DNA from: Paraplanobispora siamensis
GTDB taxonomy: Bacteria; Actinomycetota; Actinomycetes; Streptosporangiales; Streptosporangiaceae
DNA: 42,284 nucleotides
Assembly: GCF_016863175.1 (NCBI RefSeq)
Contig: NZ_BOOJ01000015.1
Span: forward strand, 1-42,284
Direction of reading: 5' to 3'
The notes beneath the pieces are model-generated. The model searched no databases. It was not told the DNA's origin and worked only from the letters and a program-made list of their open reading frames with translations. Below, piece after piece: positions 14,613 through 22,645 of this stretch (position 1 is its first letter; each line of letters begins with the position of its first letter). The position numbers were made by a program, and so were the translations under genes.

Positions 14613-15182
14613 TTGGAAGCGTTCTGGATCAGTCTCGCTGTGATCTTCGTGGCCGAGCTCGGCGACAAGAGCCAGCTCATGGCGATGACGTTCGCCACCC
14701 GGTTCAAGCCGTGGCCGGTGCTGGCCGGGATCACCCTGGCCACGGCGGTGGTCCACCTCGTCAGCGTCGGCCTCGGCGGCCTGGTGGGGGACTTCCTGCC
14801 CACCACCGCCATCTCGATCATCGCGGGCCTGGCGTTCCTCGGTTTCGCGTTCTGGACGCTGCGCGGCGACGAGCTGACCGACGACGAGGCGCAGAAGGCG
14901 AAGCGCACCACCCGTTCGGCGATCATCGCGGTGACCGTGGCCTTCTTCCTCGCCGAGCTCGGCGACAAGACCATGCTGGCCACCATCACCCTGGCCACTC
15001 AGCACGGCTGGTTCGGCACCTGGATCGGCTCGACGGTCGGCATGGTCGCCGCCGACGCCCTCGCCATCGCGGTCGGCCGCATGCTGGGCAAGAACCTGCC
15101 CGAGAAGGCCATCCGCTACGGCGCCGCCGCCGCCTTCGCGACCTTCGGTGTCCTCCTGCTGCTGGAGCCGGTCCTCGCCTGA
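14613..15182 (+). CDS. GDT1/UPF0016 family manganese exporter
   Basis: This 189-residue inner-membrane protein has six hydrophobic segments in two halves. Each half carries the family motif: VAELGDKSQLMAMTFATRF (near residue 15) and LAELGDKTMLATITLATQ (near residue 115); the acidic Glu and Asp of E-x-G-D-K-S/T form the cation path. Relatives (TMEM165, GDT1, MneA/Mnx) export Mn2+ or Ca2+. The start is a TTG with AAGGG eight bases before it. The riboswitch upstream supports an Mn2+ role. It lies where secE is often found after murB in actinomycetes, so the arrangement differs here. Confidence 0.9.
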   Translation: MEAFWISLAVIFVAELGDKSQLMAMTFATRFKPWPVLAGITLATAVVHLVSVGLGGLVGDFLPTTAISIIAGLAFLGFAFWTLRGDELTDDEAQKAKRTTRSAIIAVTVAFFLAELGDKTMLATITLATQHGWFGTWIGSTVGMVAADALAIAVGRMLGKNLPEKAIRYGAAAAFATFGVLLLLEPVLA

Positions 15183-15192
15183 TCCGGCCTGC

Positions 15193-15232
15193 TCGCCTGC
15201 CGCCTGCCCGCCAGGCGGCAGGCGGCAGGCGA
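15193..15232. terminator. Long hairpin after the exporter gene
   Basis: TCGCCTGCCGCCTG (15193-15206) pairs perfectly with CAGGCGGCAGGCGA (15219-15232) around a 12-base loop. A shifted pairing is also possible because GCAGGCG is repeated. It is a terminator candidate eleven bases past the exporter stop, without a U-tract. Confidence 0.65.
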
Positions 15233-15242
15233 GGCACTCGGT

Positions 15243-15623
15243 GTGGCCGGTCATGGGATCCTTCACCCTCCAGTTCCGCTCGCCGGGCGGGCGGACCCCG
15301 CTGGGCTTGTGACCGCGGGCGAGCTCGCCGAGCGGGCGAACCTCACCACCGGGGCCGTCACGGGGGCCCTCAACCGTCTCGAACGGGCCGGGTACGCCAC
15401 CCGGCAGGCCGATCCGGCGGATCGCAGGCGGGTGCGGATCGTTCCCGACGAGGAGGCCGCCGCCCGGGTCGCTGCGGTGTACGTCCCCTTCTACCAGCGG
15501 CTCGCCGAGATGTCCGCCGGATACTCGGCGGAGGAGATGGGCACGCTGACCGACTGGTTCACCCGGGCCGCGACCGCGATGCGGACGACTCTTGAGGAGA
15601 TCCGGCAGGGCGGGACGACCTGA
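15243..15623 (+). CDS. N-terminally truncated MarR regulator (possible pseudogene)
   Basis: The 126-residue product holds the winged helix and C-terminal helices of a MarR-family repressor: TAGELAERANLTTGAVTGAL, NRLERAGYATRQADPADRRR and the dimer helices YSAEEMGTLTDWFTRAATAM. The usual 45-50 N-terminal residues, including dimerisation helix 1 and helix 2, are replaced by a short unrelated stretch (GILHPPVPLAGRADPAGL). No proper ribosome binding site precedes the GTG at 15243. A short open frame in another phase ending at the same point (ATG near 15254) suggests the junction came from a deletion. Either a remnant or a gene with an unusual start; DNA-binding potential is intact but dimerisation is doubtful. 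Confidence 0.6.
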   Translation: MAGHGILHPPVPLAGRADPAGLVTAGELAERANLTTGAVTGALNRLERAGYATRQADPADRRRVRIVPDEEAAARVAAVYVPFYQRLAEMSAGYSAEEMGTLTDWFTRAATAMRTTLEEIRQGGTT

Positions 15624-15640
15624 CCGCCCGAGACGGGCCC

Positions 15641-15685
15641 AGTCGATCAGGGCTCAGTCGATCAGGGCTCAGTCGATCAGGGCCA
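15641..15685. repeat. Three tandem copies of a 15-bp unit at the LAL gene end
   Basis: AGTCGATCAGGGCTC occurs at 15641-15655 and 15656-15670, with a variant copy at 15671-15685. On the minus strand the last copy holds the final codons (Ala-Leu-Ile-Asp) of the LAL regulator, whose stop is at 15669-15671; the other two lie past the stop. As 15 is a multiple of three, readthrough would translate the same ALID peptide again. Confidence 0.92.
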
Positions 15686-18569
15686 GGCGGTGGGCGGCCG
15701 CGGCGGCCTCGCCGCGGGTGGAGGCGCCGAGCTTGCCCAGGATGTTCGACACGTGGACGCTCACCGTCTTGGCCGAGATGAACAGCTCGGCGGCGATGTC
15801 CCGGTTCGAGCGTCCCAGCGCGACCAGCCGGAGCACCTCCTGCTCGCGGGGGGTGAGCGGCGGGGCGGCCGGGGCGTCGTCGCCCGCGGTCCCCTCCCGC
15901 GGCTCCTCGGCGTCCCGGGAGAGCGTCACGCCGGTCCGGCGGGCCAGCGCCTCGATCTCGGCGATCAGCGGACGGGCCCGCATGGCGACGGCGATCGGAT
16001 AAGCGGTGCGCAGCCGTACGGCGACGCCTTCCCGGTCACCCGCCTCGGCGGCGGCCCGCCCCGCGTGCAGCAGCGACTTGGCCCGCATGAAGGGACGGTC
16101 CAGCCGTTCCCAGGCGACGGCCGCCGTGTCGTAGTCACGGGCCAGGCAGAGCCGGTAGGCCTCGGCGACCGGGCTGTCGGCCGTCATCGCGGCCCCGGCC
16201 TCCTCCGCCCGGCGGCGCAGCGCCGCGGCCCGGTCGGGGGCGACGCTCTGGGCGGCGTCGCAGACCCAGGCGATCAGCACGAGGATGCGCCAGCCCAGCA
16301 GCGGCTTGCTCAGGATCCGGGTGTCGAGCCGGAGTTTCTCGGCGACCTCCAGCGCGGCCCGCGGATCGCCCTCCAGCAGGTGGAGGCTCAGCTTGAGCCG
16401 GGCGTTGGCGGTCAGCTCCTGGGTGAACTCCTCCTCCACGGTGAAGCCGTCCACCTCGGCCAGCACGGACCTGATGACCTCGGTCTCGCCGCGGATGGCC
16501 GCCACGTCCCCCTGGATCCGGCGCAGGTGGTGCCGGGTGCGCAGGGACGGATCCATGATCAGGGCCTGCTCGGCCGCCTCGGCGGCCTCGTCGAGGCGGC
16601 CCAGACCCTCCAGGGCCTCGGCCCGGTTGTTGGCGATGAAGGTGCCCTGGACGCGGTAGCGGCCGTACTTCCTGGCCAGCCGCTCTCCTTCGAGGGCGAG
16701 TTCCACCGCCCGGGCCGCGTCGCCCATGTTGTACAGCGCGTCCACGTTGTTGGCCAGGGCGCGCAGGATGACCTGGCCGGAGCCGATGCGCTCGCCGATC
16801 GCCCGGGCGGTCTCGTTCAGCTCGACCGTCAGCTCCATCTGGCCGGCGACGGAGTGTCCCACGCCGAGGGTGAGCAGCAGGTCGGCCTCCAGGTCCTCCT
16901 GCCGGTGGGCGCGGGCGATGTCCAGCGCCTCCTCGGCGAGCGCCGTACCCTCCGTCACCTCGCCCTGGAACACCAGGTAGGAGCTGAGCCTGGCCAGCAC
17001 GTTGGCGCGGGCCAGGCCGGGACGGGGGACCAGCCGTTCGGCGTGGCGCAGGTCCTCGAGCGCCCCCGGCTTGCGCTTGGAGATCTTGAACTGGGAGAGC
17101 CGCACCACCAGCTCGGCCACCCGCTCGGGATCGGCCTCCTCGTCCAGCTCGGACAGGGCGGCCTTGACGAACTTCATGCCCCGGTCGATCTCGCCGCTGG
17201 CGTGGGCGGCCTTGGAGGCCTCCTCCAGGACCGTGGTGTGGTCCACGCCGATCCGGTCGGCGGCGTCGGGCACCTTGCTCCACAGGCTGAGCACCCGCTC
17301 CAGGAGCTGCACCTTCTCGTTGTAGGCGAAGGTCTTGGCGGCCTTGAGGGCGGCGTCCCAGGCGGAGACCAGGGCCCACAGGTCGTCGCGGGCGGCGTAC
17401 CAGTGGTGGGCGATCTCGATCGCGGCCCGGCCCGGCGGGACCAGCCTGCGGTTCTTCTCGATCTCCTCGGCGAAGCGGGCGTGCAGCCGTACGTGCTCGC
17501 CGGGCAGGAGCTCGTCGTGGACGGCCTCGCGGATCAGCGCGTGCCGGAAGACGTAGGCGCGGCCGTCGGCGACCTGGACCACGTTGGCCGCGATGGCGGG
17601 ACGGAGCGCGTCCTCCACCTCGGCGTCGGACAGGCCGCTGACGGCGGCCAGCAGGGCGTGGCTGACCCGGATGCCGCCCGCGGCGGCGATGCGCAGCACG
17701 CGCTGGGTCTCGTCGGGCAGCTGCTCGACGGAACCGATGATCAGGTCGTGCAGGGAGTCGGGGAAGCGGCAGTCGGCGCCGCACTCCAGCAGGGCCTCGA
17801 CGAACAGTGGAATGCCCTCGCTGCGCTGGTACACCCTTCCGACCTGGGCGAACTCCGGAACCGTACCGAGGATGCCGGCCATCTGGGCGGCCACCTCGTC
17901 CCGGGTGAGGCGGGGGAGCTCGAGCCGCAGGACCCCCTCCACCCGGCTGAGCTCGGCGAGCACCGGCCGGAGCGGGTGCTGGCGGTGCAGGTCGTCGGAG
18001 CGGTAGGTGAGGATCATCAGGACCGGCGCGGTGCGCAGGTTGCGGCTGAGGAAGGCGATGAGGTCGCGGCTGGACCGGTCGGCCCAGTGGATGTCCTCGA
18101 TCAGGAGGATGACGGGACGGCGTTCGGCCAGCCGTTCCAGGAGGGTGAGGATCTGCTCGAAGAGCCGCGCGCGTGCGGTCTCGCTCTCCACGTCGCCGCT
18201 GGGCTCGCCGAACTCGGGCAGCAGCCGGGCCAGGTCGCGGGCCGCGCCCTCGGGCAGCAGGGCCGCCACCTCCTCGGCCCCCTGCTCGCGGACGAGCTGG
18301 CGGATCACCGCGGTGAACGGGGCGTAGGCCAGGCCCTCGGCGGACAGCTCCACGCAGCCCCCGGCGAGTACGTGGGCGCCGTCGGCCGAGGCCCGTTCGG
18401 CGAAGCAGTTGATCAGCCGTGTCTTGCCGACCCCGGCCTCGCCGCCGAGGAGCACGGCGGCGGCGGCCTTCTTGCGCGCCTGTTCGAAGGCCTCACCCAA
18501 GCCCGCGAGCTCCGCCTCCCGCCCCACGAAGACGGGGCTCACCGCCCGACCCATCATGTCGTCCAGCAT
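15669..18569 (-). CDS. LuxR-family LAL transcriptional regulator
   Basis: A 966-residue large ATP-binding LuxR regulator. The N-terminal STAND/AAA ATPase shows FVGREAELAGL (about 14-24), Walker A GGEAGVGKT (about 42-50) and Walker B ILLIEDIHWAD (about 160). The middle is a long TPR-like helical array. The last 65 residues are a LuxR helix-turn-helix: LTPREQEVLRLVALGRSNRD, then IAAELFISAKTVSVHVSNIL, then GKLGASTRGEAAAAAHRLAL. MalT-type proteins bind an inducer and ATP, then activate promoters. The ATG at 18569 has TAAGG seven bases before it; AAGGAGG lies further upstream. An earlier GTG at 18614 lies before that site and is unlikely. The target is unknown; it is divergent from nothing closely spaced. 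Confidence 0.9.
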   Translation of the reverse strand: MLDDMMGRAVSPVFVGREAELAGLGEAFEQARKKAAAAVLLGGEAGVGKTRLINCFAERASADGAHVLAGGCVELSAEGLAYAPFTAVIRQLVREQGAEEVAALLPEGAARDLARLLPEFGEPSGDVESETARARLFEQILTLLERLAERRPVILLIEDIHWADRSSRDLIAFLSRNLRTAPVLMILTYRSDDLHRQHPLRPVLAELSRVEGVLRLELPRLTRDEVAAQMAGILGTVPEFAQVGRVYQRSEGIPLFVEALLECGADCRFPDSLHDLIIGSVEQLPDETQRVLRIAAAGGIRVSHALLAAVSGLSDAEVEDALRPAIAANVVQVADGRAYVFRHALIREAVHDELLPGEHVRLHARFAEEIEKNRRLVPPGRAAIEIAHHWYAARDDLWALVSAWDAALKAAKTFAYNEKVQLLERVLSLWSKVPDAADRIGVDHTTVLEEASKAAHASGEIDRGMKFVKAALSELDEEADPERVAELVVRLSQFKISKRKPGALEDLRHAERLVPRPGLARANVLARLSSYLVFQGEVTEGTALAEEALDIARAHRQEDLEADLLLTLGVGHSVAGQMELTVELNETARAIGERIGSGQVILRALANNVDALYNMGDAARAVELALEGERLARKYGRYRVQGTFIANNRAEALEGLGRLDEAAEAAEQALIMDPSLRTRHHLRRIQGDVAAIRGETEVIRSVLAEVDGFTVEEEFTQELTANARLKLSLHLLEGDPRAALEVAEKLRLDTRILSKPLLGWRILVLIAWVCDAAQSVAPDRAAALRRRAEEAGAAMTADSPVAEAYRLCLARDYDTAAVAWERLDRPFMRAKSLLHAGRAAAEAGDREGVAVRLRTAYPIAVAMRARPLIAEIEALARRTGVTLSRDAEEPREGTAGDDAPAAPPLTPREQEVLRLVALGRSNRDIAAELFISAKTVSVHVSNILGKLGASTRGEAAAAAHRLALID

Positions 18570-18726
18570 GGCATGCCTTATGTCGGGGTTTCTCCTCCTT
18601 ATTCGGCGGCGCACCCATCCGGTGGCGCGCCGACCGCCCGCCCGGCGGGTGAGCCGCCGGGCGGGCGTCAGGGGGGCTGAGATGCCCGGCCGGACGGGAG
18701 GAGGCGGCCGGGCTCTCGTGAGACGG

Positions 18727-18894
18727 TCATGCTGCGCTGAACTTGCGCAGGAAGCTCAGCGCGCGGTTGCGCTGGCCGCGGGAGCGGCTCTTGCTGACGG
18801 CCTGCGCCTCGCGTACCCGGCGGTGCCTGACGGCCTCGGCGTGGAGCTCGGCGTGTCGGTTCATCATCATGTCGAAGTGGATGTCGGGACCCAT
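18727..18894 (-). CDS. Small basic protein, 55 residues
   Basis: The start is well supported: AAGGAGG eight bases before the ATG at 18894. The sequence begins MGPDIHFDMMMNRHAELHAE, continues AVRHRRVREAQAVSKSRSRG and ends QRNRALSFLRKFSAA. The N-terminal half is helical with His and Glu; the C-terminal half is strongly basic, so it may bind nucleic acid or acidic partners. Similar very short proteins are frequent in Streptosporangiaceae. It precedes the LAL regulator gene on the same strand by about 160 bases, so the two could be linked. Confidence 0.68.
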   Translation of the reverse strand: MGPDIHFDMMMNRHAELHAEAVRHRRVREAQAVSKSRSRGQRNRALSFLRKFSAA

Positions 18895-19167
18895 GTCGGG
18901 TGCCTCCTTGAGTGGTGCGATTCCCTTACACACTCAAGATTCGGTCTAAGGCCCCCACCCCCACATCGGACGGATGCCTTATCTCCGGCGCCGGGACCGC
19001 CTCAGGGGTACCTAGATCGCCCGCGCCCCGCCTTAGGTCGTTTCCGCGTCTTAGGTCATGCCGGGAGCGCCGGGGTCGGCGAATGTTGACGAAAAGCTGT
19101 GGAAGGACTGGGCCACGTCCAGTTTGGAACTAATCACACCAGTCGGCATGCTGGAGTGGTGTCAACT
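18895..19167. promoter_or_regulatory. Divergent promoter region with repeated CTTAGGTC motif
   Basis: These 273 bases separate the 55-residue gene and deoC. CTTAGGTC occurs twice as direct repeats (19032-19039 and 19050-19057, 18 bases apart). Related sequences GCCTTAT (about 18973) and, reversed, TCTAAGGC (about 18946) lie nearby, and GCCTTATGTC recurs just upstream of the LAL gene start at about 18575. Next to deoC an inverted repeat, ACACCA (19136-19141) and TGGTGT (19157-19162), covers the likely transcription start. These could be operators; no regulator is assigned. Confidence 0.4.
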
Positions 19168-20106
19168 ATGACGTCTTCGCTCGCTGACGTGGCCTCGTCC
19201 AACGCCACGCTGCGGGCTTTCCTGCACGGCCTGCCCGGAGTCGACCGCGTGGGCGCCGACCAGCGGGCCGCTATGCTCGGCACCCGTTCGATCAAGACCA
19301 CCGCCAAGGCGGCGGCCATCGACCTGGCCATCCGCATGGTGGACCTGACGACCCTGGAGGGCGCGGACACGCCCGGCAAGGTCCGGGCGATGTGCGCCAA
19401 GGCGGTCCACCCCGACCCGGGCGACCCGTCGGTGCCCAAGGTGGCCGCGGTCTGCGTCTATCCCGACCTGGTGGCCCAGGCGGTCGAGTCGCTCGGCGGC
19501 TCGGGGGTGAAGGTGGCCAGCGTCGCCACGGCGTTCCCCAGCGGGCGCTCCTCACTCGACGTCAAGGTCGCCGACACCGCTCTCGCGGTGGCCGCCGGGG
19601 CCGACGAGATCGACATGGTGATCGACCGGGGCGCGTTCCTGGCGGGCGACTATCTGAAGGTCTTCGAGGAGATCGCCGCGATCAAGGCGGCCTGCGGCCA
19701 GGCGCACCTCAAGGTGATCCTGGAGACCGGCGAGCTCGCCACCTACGACAACGTACGGCGCGCCTCCTGGCTGGCCATGATGGCCGGGGGCGACTTCATC
19801 AAGACCTCCACGGGCAAGGTCCAGCCCGCCGCGACCCCCTCCGTGACGCTGATCATGCTGGAGGCGGTCCGCGACTTCCTGGCGACGACCGGCCGCAAGG
19901 TCGGCGTCAAGCCCGCCGGAGGCATCCGGACCACCAAGGACGCGATCAAGATGCTCGTCCTGGTCAACGAGACCGCGGGCGAGGACTGGCTGCACCCCGA
20001 CTGGTTCCGCCTCGGCGCCTCCACCCTGCTCAACGACCTGCTGATGCAGCGCCAGAAGATGGCCACCGGCAGGTACGCGGGCTCCGACTACTTCACTCTG
20101 GACTGA
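19168..20106 (+). CDS. deoC: Deoxyribose-phosphate aldolase
   Basis: DeoC (312 residues) is a class I aldolase that splits 2-deoxyribose 5-phosphate into glyceraldehyde 3-phosphate and acetaldehyde in deoxynucleoside breakdown. The Schiff-base lysine is K212 in FIKTSTGK; the second lysine, K248 in GVKPAGGIRT, is also present. DLTTLEG, VCVYPDLV, VASVATAFPSG and KVILETGEL are family segments. I chose the ATG at 19168 (GGAG about 11 bases before) over a frame extending to 19099. An aldehyde dehydrogenase gene starts two bases after the stop, which would oxidise the acetaldehyde. It is longer than the E. coli enzyme (259 residues) mainly at the N-terminus, as in other actinomycetes. Confidence 0.95.
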   Translation: MTSSLADVASSNATLRAFLHGLPGVDRVGADQRAAMLGTRSIKTTAKAAAIDLAIRMVDLTTLEGADTPGKVRAMCAKAVHPDPGDPSVPKVAAVCVYPDLVAQAVESLGGSGVKVASVATAFPSGRSSLDVKVADTALAVAAGADEIDMVIDRGAFLAGDYLKVFEEIAAIKAACGQAHLKVILETGELATYDNVRRASWLAMMAGGDFIKTSTGKVQPAATPSVTLIMLEAVRDFLATTGRKVGVKPAGGIRTTKDAIKMLVLVNETAGEDWLHPDWFRLGASTLLNDLLMQRQKMATGRYAGSDYFTLD

Positions 20107-20108
20107 CG

Positions 20109-21533
20109 ATGTTCGAATACGCACCGGCACCCGAGTCCCGCGACATCGTCGACATCAAGCCGTCCTACGGCCTGTTCATCGACGGCGAGTTCGTCGACGG
20201 CACGGGCGCCCCGTTCAAGACGATCAACCCCGCGACCGAGGAGACGCTGGCCGAGGTGGCCACGGCCTCCGGCGAGGACGTCGACCGCGCCGTCCAGGCC
20301 GCGCGCAAGGCCTTCGGCGTCTGGTCGGCGATGCCCGGCTCCGAGCGGGCCAAGTACCTGTTCCGCATCGCCCGCATCATCCAGGAGCGCTCGCGCGAGC
20401 TGGCGGTGCTGGAGACGCTGGACAACGGCAAGCCGATCCGCGAGGCGCGCGACGTGGACCTGCCGCTGGTCGCCGCGCACTTCTTCTACTACGCGGGCTG
20501 GGCCGACAAGCTCGACTACGCCGGCTACGGCCCCGGCCCGAAGCCGCTGGGCGTGGCCGGCCAGGTCATCCCGTGGAACTTCCCGCTGCTCATGCTCGCC
20601 TGGAAGATCGCCCCCGCGCTGGCCTGCGGCAACACGGTGGTGCTCAAGCCCGCCGAGACCACGCCGCTGACCGCGCTGCTGTTCGCCGAGATCTGCCGGC
20701 AGGCCGAGCTCCCGCCGGGCGTGGTGAACATCGTGACCGGCGCCGGGGAGACCGGCGCGGCCGTGGTGAACCACCCCGACGTGAACAAGGTCGCCTTCAC
20801 CGGCTCCACCGAGGTCGGCCGCCTGATCGCGCGCAATGTCGCGGGCTCGGGCAAGAAGGTGACGCTGGAGCTGGGCGGCAAGGCCGCCAACATCGTCTTC
20901 GACGACGCCGCGATCGACCAGGCCGTCGAGGGCATCGTCAACGGCATCTTCTTCAACCAGGGTCACGTCTGCTGCGCGGGCTCCCGGTTGCTGGTGCAGG
21001 AGTCGATCGCCGAGGAACTGCTGGAGTCGCTCAAGCGCCGCCTGAGCCTGCTGCGGCTCGGCGACCCGATGGACAAGAACACCGACATCGGCGCGATCAA
21101 CTCCTCCACCCAGCTCGCCCGGGTCCGCGAGCTGTCCGACATCGGCGAGGCCGAGGGCGCCGAGCGCTGGTCGCCGGCGTGCGCGCTGCCGGAGCGGGGC
21201 TTCTGGTTCCCGCCGACGATCTTCACCGGCGTCGCCCAGTCGCACCGCATCGCCCGCGACGAGGTCTTCGGCCCCGTACTGGCCATGCTGACCTTCCGCA
21301 CCCCGGCCGAGGCCGTCGAGAAGGCCAACAACACCCCCTACGGCCTGTCGGCCGGCGTGTGGACCGAGAAGGGCTCGCGCATCCTGTGGATGGCGGACCG
21401 GCTGCGGGCCGGCGTGGTGTGGGCCAACACCTTCAACAAGTTCGACCCGACTTCGCCGTTCGGCGGTTACAAGGAGTCCGGGTACGGCCGGGAAGGCGGG
21501 CGGCACGGGCTGGAGGCGTACCTCGATGTGTGA
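20109..21533 (+). CDS. NAD(P)-dependent aldehyde dehydrogenase
   Basis: This 474-residue enzyme has the standard dehydrogenase fold. Seen are IPWNFPLLML with the conserved Asn, KPAETTPLTAL (cofactor lysine), FTGSTEVGRL, the general base Glu in LELGGKAANIVF, and the nucleophile C288 in NQGHVCCAGSRLL. EVFGPVLAMLTF and PFGGYKESGYGREGG close the active site. It oxidises an aldehyde to an acid with NAD or NADP. Position two bases after deoC makes acetaldehyde a likely substrate, but this is inference. The ATG at 20109 overlaps nothing and is in the only coding frame for this stretch. Confidence 0.93.
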   Translation: MFEYAPAPESRDIVDIKPSYGLFIDGEFVDGTGAPFKTINPATEETLAEVATASGEDVDRAVQAARKAFGVWSAMPGSERAKYLFRIARIIQERSRELAVLETLDNGKPIREARDVDLPLVAAHFFYYAGWADKLDYAGYGPGPKPLGVAGQVIPWNFPLLMLAWKIAPALACGNTVVLKPAETTPLTALLFAEICRQAELPPGVVNIVTGAGETGAAVVNHPDVNKVAFTGSTEVGRLIARNVAGSGKKVTLELGGKAANIVFDDAAIDQAVEGIVNGIFFNQGHVCCAGSRLLVQESIAEELLESLKRRLSLLRLGDPMDKNTDIGAINSSTQLARVRELSDIGEAEGAERWSPACALPERGFWFPPTIFTGVAQSHRIARDEVFGPVLAMLTFRTPAEAVEKANNTPYGLSAGVWTEKGSRILWMADRLRAGVVWANTFNKFDPTSPFGGYKESGYGREGGRHGLEAYLDV

Positions 21534-21715
21534 GCATCGCCGGTCCCGGCGCCGGGCCCGCCGGGCCCAGAGCACCCGCGGACACGGTTTCGCCCGGGCG
21601 GGCCGTCCGGCGCCGCGCGGCTGGTTCGCCCACCGGTGCGGGGTGAGCCGCTGCGGCCAGATCTTCGTGCCGGTACGGCTGGCACAGCAGCAGAGCACGC
21701 GGAGAGGGCGCGGAG

Positions 21716-22582
21716 ATGAGTAAGACGGAGGCGGCCGCGCGGCTGGCCGTGCGCAAGACCTACAAGCTGTACATCGGCGGGGCGTTCCCGCGTTCGGAGA
21801 GCGGAAGGTCCTATCCCGTGACCTCCTCCAAGGGCGAGTTCCTGGCCAACGCCTCCAAGGCCTCCCGCAAGGACGCCCGCGACGCGGTCTCGGCCGCGCG
21901 CAAGGCCTTCGGCGGCTGGTCCGGGGCGACGGCCTACAACAGGGGGCAGATCCTCTACCGGATCGCGGAGATGCTGGAGGGCCGCCGGGCGCAGTTCGTC
22001 GCCGAGCTGGCCGAGGCTGGCACGAAGAAGGCCGGGGACGTCGTGGACGCGGCGATCGACCGGCTGGTCTGGTACGCCGGGTGGTCGGACAAGATCACCT
22101 CGGTGGCCGGGGCGGCCAACCCGGTCGCGGGGCCGTACTTCAACCTCTCCTCGCCGGAGCCGACCGGCGTCGTCGCGGTGATCGCGCCGGACGAGCCGCT
22201 GCTCGGGCTGGTCTCGGTGATCGCCCCGGTGATCGTCACGGGCAACACGTGCGTCGTGGTCGCCAGTGAGCGGGCGCCGCTGCCGTCGATCACGCTGGCC
22301 GAGGTGCTGGCCACCTCCGACCTGCCCGGCGGCGTGGTGAACATCCTCACCGGCTCGGTGAAGGAGATCGCCCCCTGGCTGGCCGCGCACATGGACGTCA
22401 ACGCCATCGACCTGACCGGCGTCGCCGACGATGACCTGGCGGTCACGTGCGAGCAGGCCGCGGCGGAGAACCTCAAGCGCGTCCTGCGCCCGGCCGCGGC
22501 CGACTGGTACGCCGATCCCGGCCTCAAGCACATGACGGCCTTCCTGGAGACCAAGACCGTCTGGCACCCCACCGGCATCTGA
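21716..22582 (+). CDS. Truncated aldehyde dehydrogenase-like protein without catalytic domain
   Basis: The 288-residue product matches the N-terminal cofactor-binding half of the family: KLYIGGAFPRSESGRSYPV, ARKAFGGWSGATAYNRGQIL, PTGVVAVIAPDEPLLGLVSV, TGNTCVVVASERAPLPSITLAEVLAT and DLPGGVVNILTG. After the segment DLTGVADDDLAVTCEQAAAE the normal catalytic domain is absent: there is no ELGGK glutamate motif and no nucleophilic Cys, and the protein ends in a short novel tail (LRPAAADWYADPGLKHMTAF). In IPWN the Asn is changed (APDE). The gene is intact, has a GGAG site and a good start, and is 182 bases after the complete dehydrogenase. It may be a structural partner rather than an enzyme. Confidence 0.85.
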   Translation: MSKTEAAARLAVRKTYKLYIGGAFPRSESGRSYPVTSSKGEFLANASKASRKDARDAVSAARKAFGGWSGATAYNRGQILYRIAEMLEGRRAQFVAELAEAGTKKAGDVVDAAIDRLVWYAGWSDKITSVAGAANPVAGPYFNLSSPEPTGVVAVIAPDEPLLGLVSVIAPVIVTGNTCVVVASERAPLPSITLAEVLATSDLPGGVVNILTGSVKEIAPWLAAHMDVNAIDLTGVADDDLAVTCEQAAAENLKRVLRPAAADWYADPGLKHMTAFLETKTVWHPTGI

Positions 22583-22615
22583 CCGGTCCTACGCGAGGCT
22601 CAAGGCTCCGTACGG

Positions 22616-22645
22616 CAGGCGCCGTCACCCACGTGACGGCGCCTG
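22616..22645. terminator. Bidirectional terminator hairpin
   Basis: CAGGCGCCGTCAC (22616-22628) and GTGACGGCGCCTG (22633-22645) form a perfect 13-bp stem with a four-base loop. It lies between the convergent dehydrogenase-like and ARPP-like genes and overlaps the last codons of the latter, so it may end transcription from both sides. Confidence 0.85.

Noticed and set aside
15690-18680. A frame of 996 residues antisense to the LAL regulator
   Set aside because: The minus strand encodes Walker motifs and a LuxR helix-turn-helix; the plus-strand frame has no domain.
21526-21723. A 65-residue frame between the two dehydrogenase genes
   Set aside because: Arg/Gly-rich, no ribosome binding site, overlaps both neighbours.
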